Shown: one piece after another, positions 1 to 7,396 of the stretch
Position numbering within the stretch: position 1 is the first letter of the stretch
Layout of the letters: every line of letters begins with the position of its first letter
Program-made: the position numbers and the translations under genes
DNA from: Phycisphaerales bacterium
Lineage (GTDB): Bacteria; Planctomycetota; Phycisphaerae; SM23-33
Direction: 5' to 3'
Length of the DNA stretch: 19,396 nucleotides
Assembly (NCBI GenBank): GCA_003171235.1
Contig: PMYM01000150.1
Location: 1,978-21,373 of the forward strand
The notes under the pieces: model-generated
Database searches by the model: none
What the model saw: only the letters and a program-made list of their open reading frames with translations
Told to the model about the DNA's origin: nothing

Positions 1-32
1 TCTTGCCCGCGAGTTCATGTCCAACCAAGAAA

Positions 33-52
33 CCCCCGACTTACGTCGGGGG
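33..52 (-). terminator. Perfect hairpin after hypD, possible intrinsic terminator
   Basis: CCCCCGAC (33-40), loop TTAC, GTCGGGGG (45-52) form a perfect 8-bp stem. The hairpin starts 12 bp past the hypD stop codon. Read on the minus strand it is followed by TTTCTTGG, a short and imperfect T-run, so termination of the hyp transcript is plausible. Similar GC-rich hairpins recur in planctomycete intergenic DNA, so it may instead be an interspersed repeat. Confidence 0.5.
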
Positions 53-63
53 CTACATTCCTG

Positions 64-1164
64 CTACAGCTTGGCGGCTTTGCCGCCTCGCCAGCGGTAC
101 TTGTAGTAGGCTGCGCACGAGCCTTCGGAGGAAACCATGCACGGCCCGACGGGGCTGCGGGGCGTGCACGCCTTGGCAAAGAGCGGGCAGTCGGTCGGAA
201 GGCACCGGCCGCAGATAACCTCTCCGCAGCGGCAGCCGGGCAGCTCGTAGCTTTCGCAGGGTGGCATTTCGATCCGCCGACGGGTGTCGAAGTCGGCGTA
301 GGCCTCGTTGAGTTCCAGGCCGCTGCCAGGGATTACCCCCAGCGCCCGCCAGGGGGCGTCGGCGGGATGAAAGACATCGGCCAGTATTTTCTGGGCCACG
401 GTATTGCCCTGGGCGCTGACGGGCGAATACACGCTGCAAGCCTGCGGCTGGCCGGTTGCCAGTTGGCGGCAGATCTCGGCCACGCCGGCGAGAATCTGCT
501 CCTCGTCGAAGCCCGCCACCACGCATGGCCGGTGGAAGTCCCGGGCCAGATCCTCGTACGCCTTGTAACCCAGGATGACGCTGACGTGCCCGGGGCAAAG
601 GAAGCCGTCGATCTGGATATCCGGCTGGGAGAGCAAGGCCCGCATGGCCGGCAGGACTAACTTATGCGCGGTAAAGACCGAGAAGTTGGTCACATTGAGC
701 CGGCGGGCCTGCTCGATGGCCAGGGCGGTGGCCGGCGTGGTGGTCTCAAAGCCCACAGCCAGGAATACCACCTGGCGCTTGGTGTTTTGCCGTGCCATCT
801 CCACCGCCTCGTGAGCGGCATAGACCACCTGCACCTGGGCCCCGGCGGCGCGGGCCTCTTCCAGGCTGCCGCTGCGACCCGGCACGCGCAGCATGTCGCC
901 ATAGGTGGCGATGGTGACGTCGGGCCGGTTCTGCGCCAGCCAGACCGCCTGGTCCATGTACGACTGGTCGGTCACGCACACGGGGCAGCCCGGGCCGCTG
1001 ACCAGCCGCAACGGCTTTGGCATCAGATCCAGCAGCCCGCCTCGGGCCAGGGCCACGGTGTGCGTGCCGCAGACCTCCATCAACTGAATGCGCTGCCGGC
1101 CGGCCCGGACCAGCAGGTCAACCTGGCGATCAATTTCCTGCCGCAACTCCGGAATGGTTTTCAT
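64..1164 (-). CDS. hypD: Hydrogenase maturation protein HypD
   Basis: HypD is the iron-sulfur scaffold that, with HypC, holds the Fe(CN)2CO unit assembled for the [NiFe]-hydrogenase active site in the cytoplasm. The 366-aa length is typical of the family. Visible motifs are CGTHT (residues 32-36), GPGCPVC (57-63), GFETTTP (138-144) and CPGHVS (190-195). A C-terminal cysteine cluster (C311, C313, C318, C321, C326, C333, C342, C350) includes the ligands of the [4Fe-4S] centre. The start codon overlaps the hypC stop as ATGA (1161-1164), which implies translational coupling and fixes the start. The stop is TAG. hypE, the usual partner, is not in the window and may lie to the left. Identification is secure. 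Confidence 0.97.
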   Translation of the reverse strand: MKTIPELRQEIDRQVDLLVRAGRQRIQLMEVCGTHTVALARGGLLDLMPKPLRLVSGPGCPVCVTDQSYMDQAVWLAQNRPDVTIATYGDMLRVPGRSGSLEEARAAGAQVQVVYAAHEAVEMARQNTKRQVVFLAVGFETTTPATALAIEQARRLNVTNFSVFTAHKLVLPAMRALLSQPDIQIDGFLCPGHVSVILGYKAYEDLARDFHRPCVVAGFDEEQILAGVAEICRQLATGQPQACSVYSPVSAQGNTVAQKILADVFHPADAPWRALGVIPGSGLELNEAYADFDTRRRIEMPPCESYELPGCRCGEVICGRCLPTDCPLFAKACTPRSPVGPCMVSSEGSCAAYYKYRWRGGKAAKL

Positions 1165-1385
1165 TCCTGAGCCAGCCTTTCCATCTCCGCCAGCAGGGCA
1201 AAGGTCTTGCGGGCTTCGTCTTCGGGCACGACGGCGATGGCGTAGCCGGCGTGCACCAGCACCCAGTCGCCCACCTTGGCCTGGGGCACCAGGGCGATCA
1301 CGACCTGGGCCGTGGTGCCCGCAAGCTGCACCGTGGCCTCTTCTCCCGAAAGCTGCTCAATCTTGGCCGGTATAGCAAGACACAT
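1161..1385 (-). CDS. hypC: Hydrogenase maturation chaperone HypC/HupF family
   Basis: This 74-aa small chaperone binds HypD and carries the iron unit to the hydrogenase large subunit. The N-terminus MCLAIPAKI contains the essential Cys2 exposed after Met removal. The OB-fold signature GDWVLVHAGYAI (residues 39-50) is also present. A strong Shine-Dalgarno TAAGGAG (1391-1397) lies 5 nt before the ATG. The gene overlaps hypD by 4 bp. It is separated from hypF by about 110 bp that hold an inverted-repeat element, so the leader of hypC-hypD carries that repeat. HybG is a close paralogue in some bacteria, but the linkage to hypD and hypF favours HypC. Confidence 0.96.
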   Translation of the reverse strand: MCLAIPAKIEQLSGEEATVQLAGTTAQVVIALVPQAKVGDWVLVHAGYAIAVVPEDEARKTFALLAEMERLAQE

Positions 1386-1399
1386 GGAAGCTCCTTACA

Positions 1400-1498
1400 T
1401 TTCAAATTTGGGAATTTCAAATTGCAGATTGGCGGAGCCAAGGCAATGCCGAGACCCTTCCTTCAATTCCCAGATTTGAAATTCCCAAATTTGAAATT
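1400..1498. repeat. Word-repeat inverted element E1 (hypF-hypC spacer)
   Basis: The left arm (1400-1423) is built from TTTCAAATTTGGGAA words. The right arm (1465-1498) is two 15-nt words of the type AATTCCCARATTTGA, and is complementary to the left arm. Between them lies the core GGAGCCAAGGCAATGCC (1434-1450), found exactly in reverse complement at 19332-19348. The right arm runs over the hypF stop codon. In a hypFCD transcript the element would fold into a long hairpin just upstream of the hypC ribosome-binding site. Confidence 0.85.
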
Positions 1499-3860
1499 AC
1501 CTTTCTTCGCTTCTGGACATCAGCCCGCGGCGCGGGGCCAGCCGCCGGGCCGCGATCACCGCCTGGCCAAGGGCAATGCCGCCGTCGTTGCAGGGAATCT
1601 GGCGGTGCGTCAGCACGGTAAAGCCATCCTGGCTGAGCAGCCGCTCCAGCCGCCCGGCCAGGTAGCGGTTGACCATGCACCCGCCGGACAAGGCCACCGT
1701 GCGCAGGCCGGTGTCCCGCCCGGCCCGCCGGGCGCCCTCGGCCAGGAAGGCGGCCACCGTGTTGTGGAACTTGGCCGACACCACCGCTGCCGGCACGCGC
1801 TCCAGGTCGGCCAGCAGGGCCTCGATCATCATACGGTAATCTATCTCGAAGGGGCCCTGGCCGGTCAGCTCGAAGGGATAGGCCTCCTCGACGCCCTCGG
1901 CGGCGGCCGCCTCCAGCAGCATGGGCGCCTGGCCCTCGAAGCGGTTGGCGCGGGCCAGGCCGCACAGGGCGCTGACGGCGTCGAACAGCCGGCCCAGCGA
2001 CGAACTCAGGGGGCAGTTCACGCCGCTGACGAGCTGCTCGAAGACTCGCTTTATCGTGGCGGCATCCTGCCCCAGCAGGCTGATGGTGTGCGGCGAAACC
2101 AGCCGCGGGCCAAGGGCCTCAGCCAAAACGCCCACGGCTGAGCGGTAGGTCTCCTGGGCGGCGGCGTCCGAGCCGGGCAGGCGGAAATACCGCAGGTGCC
2201 CAAGCCGGCGATACTCCCAGAGGCTGCAGCGCAGTATCTCGCAGCCCCAGACCGCCCCGTCGTCGCCGTAGCCGACGCCGTCGGCGGCGATGCCGATGAC
2301 GTCGTCGGTGCAGCCGTTGTCGGCCATGCAGGAAACGATGTGGGCGTGGTGATGCTGCACCGTCACCAGCGGCAGGGCCGCCCGGCCGGCCAGTTGCCCC
2401 GAGGATCGCCGGCGGGCGTAGTCGCTGGAGAGATACTGCGGGTGGGCGTCGGCCGCCAGAACCTGGGGCTGGAAATCCAGCAGCCGCTCCAGGTCGTTGA
2501 TAACGCCCATGAAGTGGCGGAAGACCCGCCCGTCCTTGAGGTCGCCGATATGCTCGCTGAGCACGGCCCGCCCCGCCCGGTACAGGCAGACGCTACTCTT
2601 GAGCTCGGCGCCCACAGCCAGCACGGCCGGGGTGTCGCTCTCGCCCAGCATCACCGGCATGGGTGCGTAGCCGCGCCCGCGCCGCAGCACCAGCGGACGG
2701 GTAGGCTGGCCGGAGGGGGCGGGCGCGCCGCCCAGCACCACGCTGTCGTCCAGGCTGCGCTGGATGCGGCGATTGTGCAGCAGCAGGGCGTCGGCGATGG
2801 CCCCCAGGTGGGCGATGGCGTCCTGGTTGTCGCGGGTAAGCGGCTCGTCGGCGACGTTGCCCGAGGTCATCACTAGCGGCGGCAGGTCATGGGCCAGCAG
2901 CAGGTGATGCAGCGGCGTGTAGGGCAGCATGACCCCCAGGGCCTTCAGGCCCGAGGCCACCGATTCGGCCACGTCGGCATCCTGTCGCCGCGGCAGCAGC
3001 ACGATAGGCCGCTGGGGCCCGGCCAGCAGCGCCTCGTCCTGGGGCGTGGTCAGGACCATTCGGCGAATCTGCTCCAGGTCACGGGCCATCAGGGCGAAGG
3101 GTTTGGCGTCGCGGTGCTTTCGCCGGCGCAGGCGGCGGACGGCGTGGTCGTTGTCGGCCCGGCAGGCCAGGTGAAACCCCCCCAGCCCCTTGAGGGCGAT
3201 GATCCGCCCGCGGCGCAGCAGCCGGGCGGCCTCCTGGATGGGGGCGTCGCAGAATATCTGCCGACCGTGGACATCCACCAGCCAGACGCTCGGCCCGCAT
3301 TGCGGGCAGGCTATGGGCTGGGCGTGGAATCGCCGATCCTCCGGGTCGCTGTACTGCTGGCCGCAGAACCGGCACATGGCGAAGTCGGCCATGGTGATAT
3401 TGGGCCGGTCGTAGGGAATGGCGCGGATGATGGTGTAGCGCGGGCCGCAGTTGGTGCAGTTGATGAACGGGTAGCGGTATCGCCGGTCGGCCGGGTCGAA
3501 CAGTTCGCGCAGGCAGTCGGGGCAGGTGGCGATGTCGACGGTGACCTGGGCGTCGGCCAGTTCGCCGCCGCGCGAGGGGGCGATCACGAAGTCATGCTGG
3601 TCCGTCACCGGCGGCAGTTCCTGGGCCACAACCGTGCGGATGTCCGACAGCGGGGGCTGCTGGGCCGTCAGCCGGCGGCCAAATTCCGCCAGAACTTCCG
3701 CCGGGCCCTGCAGCTCTATCGTGGCGCCGGAGGCGTCGTTGACCACGCTGCCGACCAGCCCCAAAGAGCGGGCAAGGCGATACACGTACGGCCGGAAACC
3801 CACCCCCTGCACCTGGCCGGTGACCTGCAGCCGCTGCCGTCTTGTGGAATCGAATATCAT
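1497..3860 (-). CDS. hypF: Carbamoyltransferase HypF
   Basis: HypF uses carbamoyl phosphate and ATP to carbamoylate the HypE C-terminal cysteine, the source of the active-site cyanide ligands. At 787 aa it is full length with all domains in order. The acylphosphatase domain has VTGQVQGVGFRP (13-24), with catalytic R23 and N41. The zinc-finger pairs are C113/C116, C135/C138, C163/C166 and C185/C188. A YrdC-like domain follows (KGLGGFHLACRA 224-235, KPFALM 253-258, MTSGNVADEP 331-340). The Kae1/TobZ-like C-terminal half has HHHAH (503-507), GYGDDGAVWG (530-539), and LSGGCMVN and NDGGIALG near the end. No obvious Shine-Dalgarno precedes the ATG, but the family N-terminus aligns with this start. 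It is the first hyp gene of the minus-strand cluster. Confidence 0.97.
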   Translation of the reverse strand: MIFDSTRRQRLQVTGQVQGVGFRPYVYRLARSLGLVGSVVNDASGATIELQGPAEVLAEFGRRLTAQQPPLSDIRTVVAQELPPVTDQHDFVIAPSRGGELADAQVTVDIATCPDCLRELFDPADRRYRYPFINCTNCGPRYTIIRAIPYDRPNITMADFAMCRFCGQQYSDPEDRRFHAQPIACPQCGPSVWLVDVHGRQIFCDAPIQEAARLLRRGRIIALKGLGGFHLACRADNDHAVRRLRRRKHRDAKPFALMARDLEQIRRMVLTTPQDEALLAGPQRPIVLLPRRQDADVAESVASGLKALGVMLPYTPLHHLLLAHDLPPLVMTSGNVADEPLTRDNQDAIAHLGAIADALLLHNRRIQRSLDDSVVLGGAPAPSGQPTRPLVLRRGRGYAPMPVMLGESDTPAVLAVGAELKSSVCLYRAGRAVLSEHIGDLKDGRVFRHFMGVINDLERLLDFQPQVLAADAHPQYLSSDYARRRSSGQLAGRAALPLVTVQHHHAHIVSCMADNGCTDDVIGIAADGVGYGDDGAVWGCEILRCSLWEYRRLGHLRYFRLPGSDAAAQETYRSAVGVLAEALGPRLVSPHTISLLGQDAATIKRVFEQLVSGVNCPLSSSLGRLFDAVSALCGLARANRFEGQAPMLLEAAAAEGVEEAYPFELTGQGPFEIDYRMMIEALLADLERVPAAVVSAKFHNTVAAFLAEGARRAGRDTGLRTVALSGGCMVNRYLAGRLERLLSQDGFTVLTHRQIPCNDGGIALGQAVIAARRLAPRRGLMSRSEER

Positions 3861-3943
3861 ATCGCCACATCAAATCCTAGGCATCGCTGACCCTAGTTTC
3901 GCCGTTGCCGACGTACGAGGCAATCGAGTTCTTCCTTGCGTGG

Positions 3944-4034
3944 CATGGGCGTCCCGCCCATGAGTTGCAGGGCCGTCTCGGCCCTGCAAAGAAAGCTTCC
4001 AACGGCCGGGACACACACGGGCGAGACGCCCGTG
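3944..4034. repeat. Cassette of three perfect GC hairpins
   Basis: Three perfect stem-loops with 3-nt loops lie in the 348-bp spacer (3861-4208) between hypF and the next gene. They are CATGGGCG-TCC-CGCCCATG (3944-3962), TTGCAGGGCCG-TCT-CGGCCCTGCAA (3965-3989) and CACGGGCG-AGA-CGCCCGTG (4016-4034). The first and third are variants of one motif. I associate such motifs with planctomycete interspersed repeats; no coding function is apparent. The rest of the spacer holds an AT-rich stretch around 4118-4130 (GATAATATTTTTA) that might be promoter DNA for the gene at 4209, without a convincing -35 box. Confidence 0.8.
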
Positions 4035-4208
4035 CCACTTGAGGCAACAGGGTGCAGGCTTGTCTTTGCGGAATCGCTCCTGTAGCCTGTAATCCCTAAG
4101 CCGACCGTCTTTCCGGCGATAATATTTTTACGCGGCAATATCGCCTTGGGTGCGGAATTCGGCTGGCAGCCACTTGATGTCCGTCGTGCCGGCAAGGATG
4201 CCTCAACT

Positions 4209-4955
4209 ATGCGACCTGTCAAGATCGCCCTCTGGACGCTGCTGCTCCTGCCGGTGCTGATCGGCCTGGCAGTCCTGGCGACGTTGGCCCTGCTCAAGAG
4301 CGTGCCGGGGGATTACCAGCCGATGTCGCTTTCGCCCTCGGACCAGGAAACGGTGATGCGCCAGTTCGTCAAGCACACCGTGGAGGACTTCCTCAACCCC
4401 GCCGGCGCCGGCGGTGATTTCCAGTGGACGCTGACCGAGGAGCAGGCCAACGCCTACCTGGCCTCCATGGACGCCATCGCCAGCCAGGCCCCCCGCCCGG
4501 TGCAGCCCAGCAAGGCCCTGGCGGAGCTGAACCTGAGCGATCCGATGATCAAGATCCGTCAGGGCCGCCTGACCCTGATGATATTCTCCACCCGCTACAA
4601 CCGCCTGCTGAATGTGGATTTCTCGCCCCAGGTGGACGCTGCGGGTTCGTTCCGGTTGCGCGTGGTTACGGTGCGGGTGGGCAGGATGCCCCTGCCGCGA
4701 ATCCTCTGGCAGGATCGGCTGGAAGAGGTTCGCCGGCGGCTCCTGCAGCAGCTTTCCGGCGCCCAGGCCGATAACAGCCAGCGCAGCGAACAGCCCATCG
4801 GCCGGCTGGCCGAATTGCTTGGCGGCATGGTCGGGGCCATGAACGGCCAGGAAGTGCCCGCCCGCATTTCGCTCAGCCGCCGCCAAGTGGAGGTGCGATC
4901 CATCGAGATGGTCACGGGCCTGCTGACGGTTCACTGCCGGGCGGTGCCCCAATAG
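4209..4955 (+). CDS. Membrane-anchored protein of unknown function
   Basis: The 248-aa product begins MRPVKIALW and has one hydrophobic segment (about residues 6-30), consistent with a signal anchor. The rest is soluble and probably extracytoplasmic. I see no catalytic motif. The region after the anchor has a pattern of the type 'TLTEEQANAYL', loosely like single-pass proteins of the YpmS/DUF2140 kind; this is a guess. AAGGA (4194-4198) lies 10 nt before the chosen ATG. An in-frame start at 4146 would add 21 polar residues before the anchor and is less likely. The 3' end overlaps the convergent LigD-type phosphoesterase gene by 44 bp. Confidence 0.8.
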   Translation: MRPVKIALWTLLLLPVLIGLAVLATLALLKSVPGDYQPMSLSPSDQETVMRQFVKHTVEDFLNPAGAGGDFQWTLTEEQANAYLASMDAIASQAPRPVQPSKALAELNLSDPMIKIRQGRLTLMIFSTRYNRLLNVDFSPQVDAAGSFRLRVVTVRVGRMPLPRILWQDRLEEVRRRLLQQLSGAQADNSQRSEQPIGRLAELLGGMVGAMNGQEVPARISLSRRQVEVRSIEMVTGLLTVHCRAVPQ

Positions 4956-5301
4956 CCAGCAATTCCCACTGCTGATCGTCCAGTCGGCGGAGGAGAAAAT
5001 CTCCCCGCACCTCTCGCCCTTCCAGGCGGATCTCCCACAGGTCGTCCTGCTGGCGCAGCACCTGACACTGCCCCGCGTCGGCTGGGCGGACGCTGCCCCG
5101 GCCGCCGCTGACCTCGCCCTGGTAGCTCAGGTAGGCCAGCCGGTGGGGCGGCAGCCGGCGGGCGGGCAGGGTCCGCCGGCCGGGCAACTCGGGCAATTGC
5201 CAGGTGGCCAGGGCCAAGCCGTCCTCAATCATTAAATCAAAATGGCTTGTTATGCCGATGCAATGCTGTTGGATGACGAATTGACGCCGCATCAGGATCA
5301 T
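4912..5301 (-). CDS. Stand-alone LigD-type 3'-phosphoesterase domain protein
   Basis: The 129-aa product matches the N-terminal 3'-phosphoesterase domain of bacterial DNA ligase D, which trims 3'-phosphate or ribonucleoside ends during end joining. Landmarks are FVIQQH (H13), SHFDLMIEDG (H20, D22) and HRLAYLSYQGEV (H53, Y57), then a GGRGSV loop. H13, H20, D22, H53 and Y57 correspond by eye to the metal and phosphate ligands of the Pseudomonas domain (H42, H48, D50, H84, Y88). The arginine normally two residues after the aspartate is Met24 here. No ligase or polymerase domain is attached. The start is ambiguous among 5346, 5301 and 5292; 5301 leaves 56 bp to the divergent lipoprotein gene. The 3' end overlaps the gene on the other strand by 44 bp. 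Confidence 0.85.
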   Translation of the reverse strand: MILMRRQFVIQQHCIGITSHFDLMIEDGLALATWQLPELPGRRTLPARRLPPHRLAYLSYQGEVSGGRGSVRPADAGQCQVLRQQDDLWEIRLEGREVRGDFLLRRLDDQQWELLAIGAPPGSEPSAGP

Positions 5302-5357
5302 GGTATGTTCTTGCCGGACGGAACGAAAGCCTCCGTACGCATGCAAGGAGGACTGGG

Positions 5358-5729
5358 ATGAAAGCTGTTATGGCTGTGACGTTGGTCGCCCTGCTGTCGG
5401 TTCTGGCGGCCGGGTGCGGTCCGAACAACAAGGAATTGGTCGTTCAAGGCCGGTCGCAGTTGGACACCGGCAACCTGGAACAGGCCAAGGCCCTCTTCCA
5501 GCGGGTGCTGGATCGCCGCCCGCACGATCCCGACGCCCTGTATTACATGGGCCGGACCTACCACCAGCAGGGCCTGTTCACCCAGGCCATTTATTACTAC
5601 AAATGCGCGATGGATCTGGATCCCGCCTTCGCCGCCGCCGCCCACTATAAGCGCATGGCCGAGGAACAACTCCAGTCCCAACCGGATGAACCGGCCCCGG
5701 CCCAACCCGCCCCCGACGCGGCGGGATAA
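5358..5729 (+). CDS. Small TPR-repeat lipoprotein
   Basis: This 123-aa secreted lipoprotein has a signal peptide ending in the lipobox LAAGC (Cys20 lipidated). Two tetratricopeptide repeats follow (about residues 26-59 and 60-93; pattern 'GNLEQAKALFQRVL...P' then 'ALYYMGRTYHQQGLFTQAI'), then a Pro/Ala-rich tail. TPRs are protein-interaction modules; the partner is unknown. A strong Shine-Dalgarno AAGGAGGA (5345-5352) lies 5 nt before the ATG. The gene is divergent from the phosphoesterase gene, so the 56-bp gap probably holds promoters for both. Confidence 0.9.
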   Translation: MKAVMAVTLVALLSVLAAGCGPNNKELVVQGRSQLDTGNLEQAKALFQRVLDRRPHDPDALYYMGRTYHQQGLFTQAIYYYKCAMDLDPAFAAAAHYKRMAEEQLQSQPDEPAPAQPAPDAAG

Positions 5730-6081
5730 GCCGAATCCCCCAGGCCTAGCCACTATCATTGCAGAAGGCGCGAAATAAGCAGCGTCTTCCGCTTATGCGC
5801 TGGCGGCGTCGCGACAGGCCCCCTGGGGCGGTAAGGACTTGGCCGAGACCCAAGCAAGCACGGCGCAGCCGGGCGCATCGCAGAACCCAAAAAGCGGGCA
5901 TCCAAACTCGCAGAGCGAACGGCTGGACCTGCGCGAGAAATCCGTCTTGCTCGTGATGGAGTGGCGATCTTCCCGGATCGGCGACCCTCACGACCGCCGA
6001 CGGCCTCAGCCCCACCGGCCAAGCGGCCCAGGGCGCTGACCAATCCGCCGCCGCGCACGCGCGTGCCGCCCCGCCAGGGGC
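5730..6081. other. Stretch without a convincing gene, left flank of repeat A
   Basis: About 350 bp lie between the TPR lipoprotein gene and the first repeat. Open frames exist on both strands, but they are Arg/Pro/Ala-rich and lack ribosome-binding sites, as expected of GC-rich non-coding DNA. A 12-bp palindrome GCACGCGCGTGC (6055-6066) sits just before the inverted repeat at 6082. I see no RNA gene or terminator. Confidence 0.5.
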
Positions 6082-6556
6082 GGCGCCATTCCAGGCCGGG
6101 ATGGAAATCCCGGCAATGTGCCATGATCCGCCACCAGATTGAGAAGCCATCCGCTGATCGGCTTAATGAAAGGCTCTGCCTGGCGATGAATCGGTTGGCC
6201 GGCGGCACTCCCCGTGTCGGAAGGCCGGGAGAGGTTGAATTTGAAGCGATGGATCGCCCTGCGAGCGCCCAGCCAACGCCGGCATCGCCAGCGTGAACCT
6301 GCCATAACGGCTCGCACGGGGATGGCTTTCGCAACCGCACCGCCCGGACCGGAGCGCCGGGGCTTCCGCCCCGGCCTTGAATGGCGCGTCGGCCTGTTTC
6401 CCGATGTCGGCGATCTTCTGCTGCGTGCCGGCCACCTGGGCGGCGTAGCGAGAGAGTTCCTTCTGGGCGGATTGCAGGCCCTTCTTCAGGGGCTTGTCGT
6501 CGGCGAAGAGCTCGACGTATGCCCGGCCGGCTCGGATTGCGCTAGAGTTAGTCACG
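6082..6556. repeat. Direct repeat copy A (tape-measure start plus inverted-repeat-bounded tail)
   Basis: First of three imperfect direct repeats (others at about 7397-7851 and 9131-9576). The inner ~305 bp is bounded by inverted ends, GGCGCCATTCCAGGCCGGG (6082-6100) and CCCGGCCTTGAATGGCGC (6370-6387), one mismatch in 18. A hairpin CCGGGAT-GGAA-ATCCCGG lies just inside the left end. Beyond the right end is the tape-measure-like 5' coding segment, read on the minus strand. The copy stops sharply at the GTG start codon (6555), where sequence leading to the SUFU gene begins. Confidence 0.8.
6163..6555 (-). pseudogene. Truncated tape-measure-like N-terminus, copy A
   Basis: It starts at a GTG and encodes about 50 residues typical of planctomycete tail tape-measure N-termini ('IRAGRAYVELFADDKPL', then a heptad-rich 'LQSAQKELSRYAAQVAG' stretch). 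It then enters a tail shared with copies B and C. Relative to both of those, copy A has one extra base near 6330-6345, so its tail runs in another frame and the product ends differently. No Shine-Dalgarno precedes the start; the upstream sequence has been replaced at the junction with the SUFU gene. A full tape-measure protein is usually many hundreds of residues, so this is a relic. Confidence 0.65.
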
Positions 6557-6640
6557 TTAGGTTCTCAAACCAACGGGCTTGCCTTCAGATTCCAAGCAGA
6601 ATAGGATGGCCCCAACATAAGGGTGTTTGGAGCAGAGAAT

Positions 6641-7207
6641 ATGCCCCCAACCAATGTCGACCCGGTGCACAAGGAATGGGCTAGATACCTTCGGGATATG
6701 ATCCCGGGCGAAGTGCACGTTACTATCCATGCAGATGAGGATGAAAAGCATCGCATCGCCATTTTCACGAGCAAGAACGCTGAAGGCATCGTCGGCGCCA
6801 GTATTGGATTGATGGACCGAAATCAAAGTCGGAATCCGGCTGTTCAAGTCTTCACTGAAGTCCTTATGGACGCTCGGGGAGAGAATTCCATCATTGGTAA
6901 TGTGCTTGGCACCATAGGTTGTTACATAATCAAGAATGGCTGGAAGGCCGGTCCAGGAGTCGTGTTCGAGAAGATGATCGATATGTATGCGCCGGATTTG
7001 GCCGTAAAGCATGTACTGTTCACTCCGCCATTTCAGTGGAAAGACGGAATGACGAAGGTGCAACTAAGCAAGAAGACCATCTATCCGTTGCTGGCCGTTC
7101 CTATCACAGATGCCGAACGCGCTTATGCAGCCTCCAAAGGGGCTGAGGCTCTTGAGGAACGTTGGGAGCGCGATCATACTGACGTACTCGACTGGCAAAG
7201 ACATTAG
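6641..7207 (+). CDS. SUFU (suppressor of fused) family protein, probable immunity protein
   Basis: The 188-aa protein has the bacterial SUFU pattern. A central segment 'GVVFEKMIDMY...VKHVLFTPPFQW' is followed by a C-terminal 'LLAVPITDAERAY...KGAEALEERWE...DVLDWQR'. Bacterial SUFU proteins are a known immunity family in polymorphic toxin loci, where they bind and neutralise a cognate nuclease or other toxin; no toxin gene is visible here. GGAG (6629-6632) lies 8 nt before the ATG at 6641, favouring it over the in-frame GTG at 6623. The gene is on the opposite strand to the phage-like genes and has visibly lower GC, suggesting acquisition. It is flanked by repeat copy A and a broken holin 3' end. 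Confidence 0.88.
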   Translation: MPPTNVDPVHKEWARYLRDMIPGEVHVTIHADEDEKHRIAIFTSKNAEGIVGASIGLMDRNQSRNPAVQVFTEVLMDARGENSIIGNVLGTIGCYIIKNGWKAGPGVVFEKMIDMYAPDLAVKHVLFTPPFQWKDGMTKVQLSKKTIYPLLAVPITDAERAYAASKGAEALEERWERDHTDVLDWQRH

Positions 7208-7215
7208 CCTTTTCG

Positions 7216-7343
7216 TTACTGGGCCTTTTGCCCCTCATTCGCCACGCCCGCCCGAATGAAGCACGCCTGCGCGGCCACCCACGCCGACGCCAGCAGGGCC
7301 GTGGTGTTGATGTCGCCGTCGGACCGGGCCACGACGGTGCCGT
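7216..7343 (-). pseudogene. Partial copy of the holin-like gene 3' end
   Basis: The minus strand encodes 'DGDINTTALLASAWVAAQ' and 'ACFIRAGVANEGQK'. These match the C-terminal half of the intact holin-like protein at 10215-10421 with few changes. Similarity starts near 7238 (TTCGCCACGCCCGCCCGAAT on the plus strand) and breaks off near 7343. The start codon and first membrane helix are missing. It follows the SUFU gene exactly as the intact gene follows the SUKH gene. Confidence 0.8.
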
Positions 7344-7396
7344 CCAGGCCGTGCAGGAGGAAATCCACGCCCCGGCCACAGAGCCCCGGCAGGGGC

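Noticed and set aside
1017..3890. Long open frames on the plus strand opposite hypD and hypF (1017-2141, 2196-2876, 2889-3890)
   Set aside because: They are antisense to secure hyp genes, rich in Gly/Ala/Arg/Gln/His, and lack ribosome-binding sites; they are shadows of GC-rich codon use.
6128..6296. Plus-strand frame in the repeats ending 'DRPASAQPTPASPA' with a stop conserved in all three copies
   Set aside because: It could be the C-terminus of a plus-strand gene, but no start or ribosome-binding site is conserved upstream, and changes between A and C are not mainly silent. Too weak to call a gene.
5756..6340. Minus-strand frame of 194 codons across the left flank of repeat A
   Set aside because: It crosses from the repeat into unrelated sequence, has Arg/Pro/Ala-rich composition and no ribosome-binding site; its start lies in the middle of the repeat.
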